Source: Mesorhizobium sp. M1C.F.Ca.ET.210.01.1.1
Lineage (GTDB): Bacteria > Pseudomonadota > Alphaproteobacteria > Rhizobiales > Rhizobiaceae
Reading direction: 5' to 3'
NCBI RefSeq assembly: GCF_004791585.1
Contig: NZ_SRUU01000002.1
Location: forward strand, 310,001 to 374,000
Length of the DNA: 64,000 nt
A program made the position numbers and the translations under genes. Below, piece by piece: positions 9,420 to 18,798 of the stretch (the first letter of the stretch is position 1; every line of letters begins with the position of its first letter). A model generated the notes under the pieces. That model was given only the letters and a program-made list of their open reading frames with translations, searched no databases and was not told the DNA's origin.

Positions 9420-9490
9420 GTGATGGGCGTTTGCGCCAATCGCCAACGTACAATGTCCGCTAAGCAAGCGACCCGCCAAGCTGTGCAAGG

Positions 9491-11953
9491 CTAGGTCCCG
9501 CGCGGCTTGGCGCGGCTGGTGGCGGCGGCAAGGAGCGGGTTTTCCGGCCAGACATGTTTTGGATAGCGGCCGCGCATGTCGGTGCGCACATCCGCCCAGG
9601 AGCCGCGCCAGAACCCGGGGAGATCCCGCGTCGTCTGGATCGGACGATGCGCCGGCGACAGCAATTCGAGCGTCAGTGGCACCTTGCCGTTAGCGATCGC
9701 CGGATGGCGGTCGAGGCCGAACAGTTCCTGCACGCGGACCGCCAGCACCGGCCATTCGCCGTCATAGCGGATCGGCACATGGCTGCCCGAGGGCGCGTCG
9801 AAATGGGTCGGCGCCAGCGCGTCGACCTTGCGCTGAAGGTCATGAGGGACCAGTGACATCAGCCCTGCCGCGAGCGCGCCCGGCTTGATCGCCGCGAACG
9901 ACGCCTCGCCGGTCAGAAAAGGCAGCAGCCAGTCGTCAAGGCGATCGAGAAGCGCCCGATCCGAAACGTCAGGCCAGGGCGCGCCGAGGCCGCGGTTGAG
10001 CCAGCCGAGCCGCTGGCGCAGGGTCTCGGCCTCCTTGCCCCAGTCGAGCGGCGGCAGGCCGTGCTCACGCAGGGCATCGAGAATGGCGCGGTCGGCCTCG
10101 GTGCCCGAAGGCGCCGGCAGCATGCGCTCGGAAAGCGTGATGGCGCCGAGCCGCGCCGTCTCGCGCACGCGCACGGCGCGCCGCTCGCGGTCGAAGCTGG
10201 TTTCACGCTTCGTCTCGATCCGGTCGGCAAGCGCTGCACGGATGTCGGCTTCGTCGACCGGCGCCGCAGCTGTGATGCGGGCATTCTGCGCCTTGCCTTG
10301 AAGATCGGCGACGACCAGCCACATTTCGCCGGCCAGCGGATCGGCGGCGTCGACTATTGCGCCCGAGCCGTTGGCGAGCACGAAGCGGCCGCGCTCGCCG
10401 CGCGCCCTGGCGACACGATCCGGCCAGGCATGGATGAGGAGAGCGCCGGCTGGAACCGGCATCGTGCCTTTTCCGCCGCCGGCTTGCTTCGCCAGACGTT
10501 CGGCAAGCTGCCGGGCAGCATTGGCGCGCGGCGATTTCTCGCTGCCAAAGCGCATCAGCCGCCGTTCCAGATCGGCGCCGTCGCCGCCAAGCCCACGCTC
10601 GGTGAGCAGCACCGCAAGCGTCGCCGCTTCGAGCGCCTGTCCGCCCTTCGCCGCTTCCGCCACCATATGCGCAAGCCGCACCGGCAGCGCCAATTTGCGC
10701 ATCGCGGCGCCGGCTTCCGTCAGCCGGCCAGCATCGTCGATGGCGTGCAGCGCCTTGAGCAGCACCCGCGCTTCATTGAGCGCCGGCGCCGGCGGCGGGT
10801 CGAGGAAGGAGAGGCTCGACGGATCGGCGACGCCGAAAGCGGCGCAGTCTAGCAACAAGCCGGAAAGGTCGGCCTCGAGGATTTCCGGCGGAGTGAAGGC
10901 GGGAAGGGCCGCCGTCTGCTCGGCGCGCCACAGCCGGATGGCGACGCCTGGTTGCGTGCGCCCGGCGCGGCCGGCGCGCTGGTCGGCGGAAGCCTTGCTG
11001 ACGCGCACCGTTTCCAGGCGCGTCAGGCCGCTTGCCGGCTCGTAACGCGGCAGCCGCGACAGGCCGGAATCGATGACGACGCGCACGCCGTCGATGGTGA
11101 TCGAGGTTTCCGCGATCGAAGTCGCCAGCACCACCTTGCGGCGGCCGGGCGGCGGTGGCCTGATCGCCGCGTCCTGTGTCCTGTTGTCGAGCTGACCATA
11201 AAGCGGAACGACGTCGGTATCGGCGCCGATATTGCCCGCAAGGCGCTCGGCCGTGCGCTCGATCTCGCGCTGCCCGGGCAGGAAGGCGAGCACGCTGCCC
11301 TGCTCGGCGGCTAAAGCCGAGCGGATCGCCCTGGCCGTCGCGTCCTCGATCGCCGTGCCGGCCGGCCGCTCGTCATAGCGGATGTCGACCGGATAGGCGC
11401 GGCCTTCGCTTTTGATGACCGGCGCGTCTGACAACAATTTCGCAACGCGCGCGCCGTCGAGCGTCGCCGACATGACCAGCAGGCGCAGCTCCGGCCTCAG
11501 CGCGCCCTGCACGTCGAGCGCCAGCGCCAGCCCGAAATCACCGTCGAGCGAACGCTCGTGAAATTCGTCGAAGATCACCGCAGAGACGCCGGGCAGTTCC
11601 GGATCGTCGAGGATCATACGGGACAGAACGCCCTCGGTGACGACAAGGATCTTTGTCCGCGCCGAAGTGCGGTTTTCCATGCGCATGGCGTAGCCGACCG
11701 TGCTGCCGGGCTCTTCGCCAAGCAGCTCGGCCATGCGGCGCGCGGCGGCGCGGGCCGCCAGCCGGCGCGGCTCGAGCAGCACGATGCGGCCCGCACCGAG
11801 CCAGGGGGCGTCGAGCAGCGCCAGCGGCACCAGCGTCGTCTTGCCGGCGCCGGGCGGCGCTACCAGCACGGCGCTGTTGCGCTCGGCCAGCGCCTGGCCG
11901 AGCGCCGGCAGCGCTGCAGATACCGGAAGCTCGGGCAAGATTCCTGTCTTCAT
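9491..11953 (-). CDS. hrpB: HrpB-type ATP-dependent DEAH-like helicase
   Basis: Cytoplasmic helicase of 820 residues, the usual length of HrpB. Walker A is APPGAGKTT (residues 32-40), the DEAH-type box appears as DEFHERSLDGDF, motif III as VMSATLDG and motif VI as QRAGRAGRTQPG. The C-terminal HrpB domain ends with FWRGSWADVRTDMRGRYPKH followed by P and W, typical of the family. HrpB is thought to act on RNA, but its role outside enterobacteria is poorly known. It is divergent from the PIG-L gene. Confidence 0.95.
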   Translation of the reverse strand: MKTGILPELPVSAALPALGQALAERNSAVLVAPPGAGKTTLVPLALLDAPWLGAGRIVLLEPRRLAARAAARRMAELLGEEPGSTVGYAMRMENRTSARTKILVVTEGVLSRMILDDPELPGVSAVIFDEFHERSLDGDFGLALALDVQGALRPELRLLVMSATLDGARVAKLLSDAPVIKSEGRAYPVDIRYDERPAGTAIEDATARAIRSALAAEQGSVLAFLPGQREIERTAERLAGNIGADTDVVPLYGQLDNRTQDAAIRPPPPGRRKVVLATSIAETSITIDGVRVVIDSGLSRLPRYEPASGLTRLETVRVSKASADQRAGRAGRTQPGVAIRLWRAEQTAALPAFTPPEILEADLSGLLLDCAAFGVADPSSLSFLDPPPAPALNEARVLLKALHAIDDAGRLTEAGAAMRKLALPVRLAHMVAEAAKGGQALEAATLAVLLTERGLGGDGADLERRLMRFGSEKSPRANAARQLAERLAKQAGGGKGTMPVPAGALLIHAWPDRVARARGERGRFVLANGSGAIVDAADPLAGEMWLVVADLQGKAQNARITAAAPVDEADIRAALADRIETKRETSFDRERRAVRVRETARLGAITLSERMLPAPSGTEADRAILDALREHGLPPLDWGKEAETLRQRLGWLNRGLGAPWPDVSDRALLDRLDDWLLPFLTGEASFAAIKPGALAAGLMSLVPHDLQRKVDALAPTHFDAPSGSHVPIRYDGEWPVLAVRVQELFGLDRHPAIANGKVPLTLELLSPAHRPIQTTRDLPGFWRGSWADVRTDMRGRYPKHVWPENPLLAAATSRAKPRGT

Positions 11954-12149
11954 GGCGCCCGCATATCAGCGGCCCCAGCCGAGGCGCAACCGGCCAGGCC
12001 GGCAAACAAGGTTACGAAGAAGCCGATCTCGAAGACGGTGAACTGCCCGCCGAGGCTCTTGATGACGGCATCGCTGCACGAATAGCTTGCATAGGCGATC
12101 AGGGCGAGCACGATTCCGTTCGGCACGTTTCGATTTCCGGGAGAGACAA

Positions 12150-12839
12150 GTGAAGATACTGGCGCTGGGGGCTCATCCCGACGATATCGAGATATTCATG
12201 TTCGGTACGCTGGCCACCTGTGCCGTGCTAGGCGCAGAGCTGACTTTTGCGATAGCCACCGACGGCGCCAAGGGAGGCAAGGGCGATCCAGCGGCACTTG
12301 CCAAGGCACGGCGCGAGGAAGCGACTGAAGCGGCCGGCCTTCTCGGCGTCACGCCGCGCTTCCTCGACTTCCCCGACGGAGCGCTGGTCGCGGACGCCGC
12401 GCTCATTGGGGCGCTGAAGGCGCTGATCGGCGAGGTGAAGCCCGATCTTGCGATCACGCACGCGCCGAACGACTATCACGGCGACCACCGCGCCCTGTCC
12501 GACGGAGTGCGCATCGCCGCGTCCTTCGCGGTCCCGGTGCTGCATGCCGACACGCTCGGCGGCACCGGCTTTTCGCCGACGCACTATGTCGACATTGCCG
12601 CGCATTGGGACATCAAGGCGCAAGCGATCCGCGCGCATCGCTCGCAGGATCCCGAGCGCTTCGTCGAGGGCACGCGCACGCAGAACGCGTTCCGCGCCGG
12701 CCAATGCAACGGCGCGCCCGGCGCGCTGGCCGAGGCCTTCCGCTTCGAGTCCGTCTTCCCCTTCGCCGACATACGCGAACTGTTGCCGCCGGCGCCGCCG
12801 ATCCGGCCGGTGACCGTGAGCACGAAGACGGTCAGCTAG
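12150..12839 (+). CDS. PIG-L/LmbE-family deacetylase
   Basis: Zinc-dependent N-acetylsugar deacetylase family protein, 229 residues. The zinc-site motif AHPDD stands near the N-terminus (GAHPDDIEIFMFG) and the second cluster is HAPNDYHGDHRALSD. The GTG start at 12150 is preferred because GGGAGAG lies just upstream and relatives begin directly with the KILALGAHPDD strand. The frame stays open to 12087 without support. The substrate is unknown and no glycan or thiol-cofactor genes are adjacent. Confidence 0.87.
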   Translation: MKILALGAHPDDIEIFMFGTLATCAVLGAELTFAIATDGAKGGKGDPAALAKARREEATEAAGLLGVTPRFLDFPDGALVADAALIGALKALIGEVKPDLAITHAPNDYHGDHRALSDGVRIAASFAVPVLHADTLGGTGFSPTHYVDIAAHWDIKAQAIRAHRSQDPERFVEGTRTQNAFRAGQCNGAPGALAEAFRFESVFPFADIRELLPPAPPIRPVTVSTKTVS

Positions 12840-12930
12840 GGCGATCCGGCCGGATCGGCCGGCGACTATTTCTCAACGATTTCAAGCACGCCTTTCGCCA
12901 TGCTGCGGCGCAGCAACGAATTCGCTTGCG

Positions 12931-12972
12931 TTGTTTAGTAAAAAGAGCATCACTAAACAAATTACTAAACAT
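12931..12972 (+). promoter_or_regulatory. Three copies of a TGTTTAGT-type operator before the ABC/DHA-kinase operon
   Basis: TTGTTTAGTA (12931-12940) is followed by inverted copies CACTAAACAA (12951-12960) and TTACTAAACA (12962-12971). The AT-rich block stands out in GC-rich DNA about 100 bp before the first operon gene. Such spaced inverted and direct repeats usually bind a dimeric repressor. No regulator gene for it was found nearby. Confidence 0.6.
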
Positions 12973-13072
12973 TGGCAGCGCATCGCGCGGCATGTTTGGG
13001 CCCTCGGAGGAGCGAGGGTTGAGGGCTCTTGAAACCGTCATCCGGACGCGTTTCGCAAATGGGAGGTAAGGC

Positions 13073-14404
13073 ATGAAATCGACCTGGAAACTGGCGTTGG
13101 GACTGGCCTCGGCGATCACCGCGTCGACCGCCGTCTCGAACGTCGCGCATGCGGAAGACCTGACGCTTTGCTGGGCGGCCTGGGATCCGGCCAACGCGCT
13201 CGTGGAACTGTCCAAGGATTTTACCAAGGAAACCGGCATCGGCATGAAGTTCGAGTTCGTGCCGTGGACCAACTATGCCGACCGCTTCCTCAACGAGCTC
13301 AACTCGCACGGCAAGCTTTGCGACCTGATCATCGGCGACAGCCAGTGGATCGGCGGCGCCGCCGAGAACGGCCACTATGTCAAGCTGAACGACTTCTTCG
13401 ACAAGGAGAAGATCAGCATGGACGACTTCGTGCCGGCGACCGTGGTCGGCTATTCGGAATGGCCGAAGAACACGCCCAATTACTGGGCGCTGCCGGCCAT
13501 GGGCGACGTCGTCGGCTGGACCTATCGCAAGGACTGGTTCTCGCGGCCCGAGCTGCAGAAGGAATTCAAGGAAAAGTACGGCTGGGACCTCGCCGCGCCG
13601 ACCACATTCGACCAGTTGAAGCAGATCGCCGAGTTCTTCCAGAAGCGGCAGATCGACGGCAAAACCGTCTATGGCGCATCGATCTATACCGAGCGCGGCT
13701 CGGAAGGCATCACCATGGGCGCCATGGACGTGCTCTACAGCTTCGGTTTCCAGTACGAGAATCCGAAGAAGCCCTACGAGATGGACGGCTTCGTCAATTC
13801 CGAGAAATCGGTGAAGGGCCTGGAGTTCTACAAGGCGCTCTATGACTGCTGCACGCCGCCCGGCGCCTCCAACAGCTACATGGGCGAAGGCGTCGACGCC
13901 TTCAAATCCGGACAGGTGGCGATGCATATGAACTTCGCCTTCACCTGGCCAGGCCTGCAGAAGGACGAGAATGTCGGCGGCGACAAGATCGGTTACTTCG
14001 TCAACCCGAAAGGCCCCGATGGCGACCAGTTCGCGCAGCTCGGCGGCCAGGGCATCTCGGTGGTCTCCTATTCCGACAAGCAGGAATCGGCGCTGAAATA
14101 CATCAAGTGGTTCGCCAACAAGGACGTGCAGGCCAAGTGGTGGTCGCTCGGCGGCTATTCCTGCCTGAATTCCGTCGTCAAGGACCCGAAGTTCCCGTCC
14201 AGCCAGCCCTATGCGCAAGCCTTCCTCGACTCGATGGCCATCGTGAAGGACTTCTGGGCCGAACCCAGCTACGCGCCGCTGCTGCAGGCCTCGCAGAAGC
14301 GCTTCCATGACTATGTCGTCGCCGGCCAGGGCTCGGCCAAGGACGCGCTCGACGGCCTCGTCAAGGACTGGACGCAGATCTTCCAGGATGACGGCAAGAT
14401 GTAA
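13073..14404 (+). CDS. Sugar/polyol ABC transporter substrate-binding protein (CUT1)
   Basis: Periplasmic binding protein of 443 residues. Residues 1-27 form a signal peptide ending in VAHA-ED. The mature part follows the extracellular solute-binding protein family 1 pattern (FVPWTNYADRFLNEL, DLIIGDSQWIGGAAENG, later VAMHMNFAFTWPG). GGGAGG precedes the ATG. It is the first gene of an operon that continues with two permeases, a small membrane protein, two ATPases and dihydroxyacetone kinases. The ligand is therefore likely a polyol or ketose that yields dihydroxyacetone or a related short ketose; this is inference. Confidence 0.92.
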   Translation: MKSTWKLALGLASAITASTAVSNVAHAEDLTLCWAAWDPANALVELSKDFTKETGIGMKFEFVPWTNYADRFLNELNSHGKLCDLIIGDSQWIGGAAENGHYVKLNDFFDKEKISMDDFVPATVVGYSEWPKNTPNYWALPAMGDVVGWTYRKDWFSRPELQKEFKEKYGWDLAAPTTFDQLKQIAEFFQKRQIDGKTVYGASIYTERGSEGITMGAMDVLYSFGFQYENPKKPYEMDGFVNSEKSVKGLEFYKALYDCCTPPGASNSYMGEGVDAFKSGQVAMHMNFAFTWPGLQKDENVGGDKIGYFVNPKGPDGDQFAQLGGQGISVVSYSDKQESALKYIKWFANKDVQAKWWSLGGYSCLNSVVKDPKFPSSQPYAQAFLDSMAIVKDFWAEPSYAPLLQASQKRFHDYVVAGQGSAKDALDGLVKDWTQIFQDDGKM

Positions 14405-14427
14405 GGCTCCTCCCGAGTTCGACCGCC

Positions 14428-14457
14428 GCGTCCCGTGCCGCCCTTGGCACGGGACGC
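14428..14457 (+). promoter_or_regulatory. Intercistronic stem-loop after the binding-protein gene
   Basis: GCGTCCCGTGCC (14428-14439) and GGCACGGGACGC (14446-14457) form a perfect 12-bp stem around a 6-base loop, without a T-run. Hairpins in this place usually protect the upstream mRNA, so the binding protein is made in excess over the permeases. Confidence 0.7.
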
Positions 14458-14511
14458 AGTTCAGATAAATTCCATCGCCGAGACTGACCAGTGACCGATG
14501 CAGGACTAACC

Positions 14512-15459
14512 ATGCTCAATCGGACCGCGGACAATGTTGCCCGGGCGACACCGGAGCCGTTGGCCAAGAAGATCCGGGGCATCAGCGACAAGGGTCTCGC
14601 CTGGCTGTTCATTTCGCCGACGATCCTTCTGCTTTTGGCCATCAACATCTTCCCGCTGTTCTGGGCGATCTATCTCTCCTTCACCAACTACCGCGCCAAC
14701 CGCCCCAACGAGGTGGTGAAGAATCTCGGCCTCGCCAACTACCGGCGCATCCTTGGCGACCAGGACATCTGGATCGCCATGCAGACGACGGCGCATTTCG
14801 TCTTCTGGACGATCCTTCTGCAGACGGTGATCGGCTTCACGCTGGCCTGGCTGATCGACCGCAAATTCCGCGGCCACGCCTTCTGGACGACCATCATCCT
14901 GGTGCCGATGATGCTGTCGCCGGCGGTGGTCGGCAATTTCTGGCGCTTCCTCTACGAGCCGCAGATCGGGCTGTTCGCCTATGCCGTCTCCTTCGTCACC
15001 GGCATCCCGCCGACGAATGTGCAGATGCTGTCCAATGTCGAGCTGGCGCCTTGGGCGATCATCATCGTCGACACCTGGATGTGGACGCCTTACGTGATGC
15101 TGATCTGCCTCGCGGGCCTGCGCTCCATCCCCGAATACATCTATGAGGCGGCAGAGGTCGACCGCGCGTCCAACTGGCGGCAGTTCTGGTCGATCACGCT
15201 GCCAATGGCGCTGCCCTTCATCATGCTTGCGGTGCTGTTCCGCGGCATCGAGAACTTCAAGATGTTCGACATGGTCAACCTCTTGACCGGCGGCGGGCCG
15301 GGCTCGACCACCGAAGTCGCCTCGATCACGCTGAAGCGGCAAGCCTTCGAAAGCTGGCGCACCGGCTATTCGTCGGCCTTCGCCATCATCCTGTTCGTCG
15401 CGGTGTTTGGGCTGGCCAACATCTACGTCAAGGCACTCAACAAGGTGAAGCAGAGATGA
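14512..15459 (+). CDS. Sugar ABC transporter permease (MalF-like)
   Basis: Inner-membrane permease of 315 residues with about six transmembrane segments. The EAA loop that contacts the ATPase is visible (YEAAEVDRASNWRQFWSITLPMALP). The ATG at 14512 is preceded by AGGA at a good distance; a GTG at 14491 is a possible alternative. It overlaps the second permease by four bases (ATGA), showing translational coupling. Confidence 0.93.
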   Translation: MLNRTADNVARATPEPLAKKIRGISDKGLAWLFISPTILLLLAINIFPLFWAIYLSFTNYRANRPNEVVKNLGLANYRRILGDQDIWIAMQTTAHFVFWTILLQTVIGFTLAWLIDRKFRGHAFWTTIILVPMMLSPAVVGNFWRFLYEPQIGLFAYAVSFVTGIPPTNVQMLSNVELAPWAIIIVDTWMWTPYVMLICLAGLRSIPEYIYEAAEVDRASNWRQFWSITLPMALPFIMLAVLFRGIENFKMFDMVNLLTGGGPGSTTEVASITLKRQAFESWRTGYSSAFAIILFVAVFGLANIYVKALNKVKQR

Positions 15460-16406
15460 GCCTGACCACCGCCCATTCCGTCGTCGCGCCTTCGACGAAC
15501 TCGAAGCGGATCGCCGGCGTGCTCGTCGTCGGCTACGCGCTGATCTCGATCGTGCCGCTTTTGTGGATCTTCGCCACCAGCTTCAAGACACCGCCGGATT
15601 CGATCGCCTATCCGCCGAAGATCGTGTTCCAGCCGAGCATCGAAGGCTATTGCAACCTGTTCACCACGCGCACCAGGCAGACGCCGGAATACATCAACTC
15701 GCTCGGACCGGCGACCGGCTTCTGCGATGAGACGGTGCGCAAGCGCAACATGGTGATCGCCGGGCCTTCGAACTTCCTGCCGCGCTTCGTCAACTCGCTG
15801 ATCATCGCCTTCGGCTCGACCTTCTGCGCGGTGTTCCTCGGCACGCTCTCGGCCTACGGCTTCTCGCGCTTCAAGGTGCCGCTCGCGGACGACCTTCTGT
15901 TCTTCATCCTGTCGACGCGCATGATGCCGCCGATCGCTGTGGCGATCCCGATATACCTGATGTACCGCGAGCTCGGCCTCTCAGACACCGCGCTCGGCAT
16001 GATCCTGCTCTACACCGCGGTCAACGTCTCTTTGGCCGTCTGGCTGCTCAAGGGCTTCATCGACGAGATCCCGCGCGAATATGAGGAAGCGGCGATGATA
16101 GACGGCTACACGCGGCTGCAGGCCTTCTGGCGCACCGTGCTGCCGCAGGCGACGACTGGCATTGCCGCCACCGCCATCTTCTGCCTGATCTTCGCCTGGA
16201 ACGAGTATGCCTTCGCCGCGCTTCTGACCTCCGGCACGGCGCAGACCGCGCCGCCCTTCATCCCGACCATCATCGGCGAAGGCGGCCAGGACTGGCCGGC
16301 GGTGGCCGCAGGCACGACGATCTTCCTGGTGCCGATCCTGGTCTTCACCATCCTGCTCCGCAAGCAGCTCTTGCGCGGCATCACCTTCGGCGCGGTGCGC
16401 AAATGA
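15456..16406 (+). CDS. Sugar ABC transporter permease (MalG-like)
   Basis: Partner permease of 316 residues with about six transmembrane segments and the EAA motif EYEEAAMIDGYTRLQAFWRTV followed by LPQ. A periplasmic loop of roughly 60 residues after the first segment contains two cysteines, longer than in MalG-type minimal permeases. It starts within the stop of the upstream permease and overlaps the next small gene by four bases. Confidence 0.93.
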   Translation: MSLTTAHSVVAPSTNSKRIAGVLVVGYALISIVPLLWIFATSFKTPPDSIAYPPKIVFQPSIEGYCNLFTTRTRQTPEYINSLGPATGFCDETVRKRNMVIAGPSNFLPRFVNSLIIAFGSTFCAVFLGTLSAYGFSRFKVPLADDLLFFILSTRMMPPIAVAIPIYLMYRELGLSDTALGMILLYTAVNVSLAVWLLKGFIDEIPREYEEAAMIDGYTRLQAFWRTVLPQATTGIAATAIFCLIFAWNEYAFAALLTSGTAQTAPPFIPTIIGEGGQDWPAVAAGTTIFLVPILVFTILLRKQLLRGITFGAVRK

Positions 16407-16609
16407 GCACGATAGAGCCTCTAAAACGCAGATCGCGCTGGCCCCGCTGGGCCAGGCGCGGCCTGATGGAAAACATCGCCACCGCTATCATCGCCATCGG
16501 CTTCCTGATGTTGTTCCAGCCCTTCGCGCTGTCGCTCTACAGCTATTCCTTCGTCACCATGCTCGCCGGCACTGCCATGTTCATTATCGTCTCGAAATTC
16601 CCGGAATAG
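16403..16609 (+). CDS. Small two-segment membrane protein of the ABC operon
   Basis: Protein of 68 residues: a basic N-terminal tail (KRRSRWPRWARRG) followed by two hydrophobic helices (IATAIIAIGFLMLFQPFAL and YSFVTMLAGTAMFIIVSKF). It overlaps the upstream permease stop by four bases and ends 2 bp before the first ATPase gene, so it is a real operon member. Its place resembles that of the small DUF2160 protein in rhizobial glycerol ABC operons, but I cannot show homology. It may be an accessory subunit of the transporter. Confidence 0.72.
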   Translation: MSTIEPLKRRSRWPRWARRGLMENIATAIIAIGFLMLFQPFALSLYSYSFVTMLAGTAMFIIVSKFPE

Positions 16610-16611
16610 CC

Positions 16612-17718
16612 ATGGCCGAGATCCGCGTTCAAAACCTGAGGAAAGCCTTCGGCGAATTCGTCGCGGTGCAGGATTCCAACTTCGTCGTCGAGGATGGCGA
16701 GTTCTTCGTCATGCTCGGGCCATCCGGCTGCGGCAAGACGACGACGCTGAGGATGATCGCCGGCCTCGAGCTGCCGACCGGCGGCAAGATCCTGCTCGGC
16801 GGCGAGGACGTCACCATGCGCCGGGCGCGCGAGCGCGACATCGCCTTCGTCTTCCAGCTCTTCGCACTCTATCCGCATATGAATGTGCGCAAGAACATCG
16901 GCTTCCCGCTGCTGGCGCAAGGCATGGCGTCGGCAGAGATCCGCGCGCGGGTCGAGGAAACGGCGAAGCTGCTGCGCATCGACCATCTGCTCGACAAATC
17001 CGTCTCAGGCCTTGCCGGCGGCGACCGCCAGCGCGTGGCCCTCGGCCGCGCCATCGTGCGGCGGCCGAAATGTTTTCTCATGGACGAGCCGCTCGGCACT
17101 TTGGACACCGAATTCCGTGACCTCATGGTCCACGAGCTGCGCGAGCTGCACAACCGCATCCACGCCACCACGGTCTATGTCACGCACGACCAGATGGAAG
17201 CCATGTCGATGGCCGACAAGATTGCGGTGATGAACCACGGCGTCATCGAGCAGTTCGGCACGCCGCGCGAGATTTACGACCGCCCCGCGACCATGTTCGT
17301 CGCCGACTTCATCGGCTCGCCGCCGATGAATTTCCTGCGCTTCGGCGGCGGGCTTGCCAGGGGCGTGAAGGAGATCGTCGTGCAGGGCGCCAAGGTGACA
17401 GTGCCGGAAGTGCGCGAGGATGTGGCGCCCGCCGACATGGCGCTCGGCATCCGGCCCGAGCACATCCGCTTCGACGACGCCTCGAAACTGCGGGGCGCGA
17501 TCTACGGCACCGAATATCTCGGCACCACGCAGATCGTCGCGGTCGAGACTTCGGACGGCATCATCAAGGCCCGGGTTCCTGCAGGCATCCATTTGAACCC
17601 CGGCGAGCAGGTCGGACTGGCATTGAGCAGCGCAAGGCTGTCGCTGTTCGAGAAGGGATCGGGCCGCGCGGTCAGAACCGCCATGCACGATCAGGCAGTG
17701 GAGGCGCGCCATGGCTGA
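16612..17718 (+). CDS. Sugar ABC transporter ATPase, first of two
   Basis: MalK-type ATPase of 368 residues with Walker A GPSGCGKTT, Q-loop FVFQLFALYPH, Walker B CFLMDEPLGTLD and switch His in VTHDQMEAMSMAD, followed by a C-terminal TOBE-type domain. The signature motif is degenerate, LAGGDRQ instead of LSGGQ. This suggests that the site it builds in the heterodimer is weaker. It overlaps the second ATPase gene by 8 bp. Confidence 0.92.
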   Translation: MAEIRVQNLRKAFGEFVAVQDSNFVVEDGEFFVMLGPSGCGKTTTLRMIAGLELPTGGKILLGGEDVTMRRARERDIAFVFQLFALYPHMNVRKNIGFPLLAQGMASAEIRARVEETAKLLRIDHLLDKSVSGLAGGDRQRVALGRAIVRRPKCFLMDEPLGTLDTEFRDLMVHELRELHNRIHATTVYVTHDQMEAMSMADKIAVMNHGVIEQFGTPREIYDRPATMFVADFIGSPPMNFLRFGGGLARGVKEIVVQGAKVTVPEVREDVAPADMALGIRPEHIRFDDASKLRGAIYGTEYLGTTQIVAVETSDGIIKARVPAGIHLNPGEQVGLALSSARLSLFEKGSGRAVRTAMHDQAVEARHG

Positions 17719-18724
17719 TGTACAGGTCCGCGGGGTGACCAAACGCTTTGGCGAGACCATCGCCGTCAACGATCTCGACCTGCAGATCAAGGACGGCGAG
17801 TTCGTCGTCCTGCTCGGACCGACCGGCGCCGGCAAGACGACGACGCTGAGGCTGATCGCCGGGCTGGAGCGGCCGGACAGCGGCACGATCCACATCGGCG
17901 GCCACGACGCCACTGCGTTGTCGCCGGCAGAGCGCGATACCGCCTTCGTCTTCCAGCAATATTCGCTCTATCCGCACCTGTCGGTCTACGACAACCTCGC
18001 CTTCCCGCTGCGATCGCCGGCACGGCGGTTTCCCGAAGAGGCGATCCGCCGCCGGGTCGAGGAGGTGGCGCGCATGGTGCGCATCGACCACAAGCTCAAC
18101 AATCGCTCGACCAGGCTGTCGGGCGGCGAGATGCAGCGCGTCGCCATCGGCCGCGCCTTGGTGCGCAAGCCCGCGATCTACCTGATGGACGAGCCGCTGT
18201 CGTCGCTCGACGCCAAGCTGCGCGCCGATCTGAGGCTGGAGCTGAAACGCATCCAGTCCGAGCTCGGCGCCACCATGCTCTATGTCACGCATGACCAGAT
18301 CGAGGCGATGACCATGGCCGACCGCATCGGCATCCTGGCCGATGGCGTGCTGGTGCAGATCGGCACGCCGCGCGCGATCTATTCGGAGCCGGCGAACCTT
18401 CACGTCGCGGCCCGTCTCGGGCAGCCGGCGATCAACCTCTTGCCGGCCGGACTGCTGCCTGACGGCGGCGCGCCGACCGGCGCCACGACAATCGGCGCGC
18501 GCACCGAGCATCTGTCGATCGAGAAGGCGGCGAACGGTCACGCCGACGGCGTCGTCGACTGGGTCGAGCATCTCGGCGACCAGAACCATTTGCATGTGAC
18601 GGTCGGGGCAAAGAAGCTGGTGACGCTGACCGACCCCGACACGCCGCTCGAAAAGGGGGACAGGGTGACGATCCGCTACCGCTCACCGCTTTATTTCGGT
18701 TCGGACGGGCAAAGATTGATGTAG
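17711..18724 (+). CDS. Sugar ABC transporter ATPase, second of two
   Basis: MalK-type ATPase of 337 residues with Walker A GPTGAGKTT, Q-loop FVFQQYSLYPHLSV, a near-canonical signature LSGGEMQ, Walker B IYLMDEPLSSLD and switch His in VTHDQIEAMTMAD. Together with the preceding paralogue it probably forms a heterodimeric motor, as in the rhizobial glycerol transporter, whereas MalK-type systems normally use a homodimer. Confidence 0.93.
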   Translation: MADVQVRGVTKRFGETIAVNDLDLQIKDGEFVVLLGPTGAGKTTTLRLIAGLERPDSGTIHIGGHDATALSPAERDTAFVFQQYSLYPHLSVYDNLAFPLRSPARRFPEEAIRRRVEEVARMVRIDHKLNNRSTRLSGGEMQRVAIGRALVRKPAIYLMDEPLSSLDAKLRADLRLELKRIQSELGATMLYVTHDQIEAMTMADRIGILADGVLVQIGTPRAIYSEPANLHVAARLGQPAINLLPAGLLPDGGAPTGATTIGARTEHLSIEKAANGHADGVVDWVEHLGDQNHLHVTVGAKKLVTLTDPDTPLEKGDRVTIRYRSPLYFGSDGQRLM

Positions 18725-18798
18725 CGGGGTATCCGGCTCGCATTGTTGCATACGCCACATTCCGATTGACGACCGCAGATACGGACTGGACGAAATCC

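Noticed and set aside
14428..14457. Transcription terminator after the binding-protein gene
   Set aside because: A perfect stem but no T-run, and the downstream permease genes need the same transcript; more likely an mRNA-stabilising hairpin.
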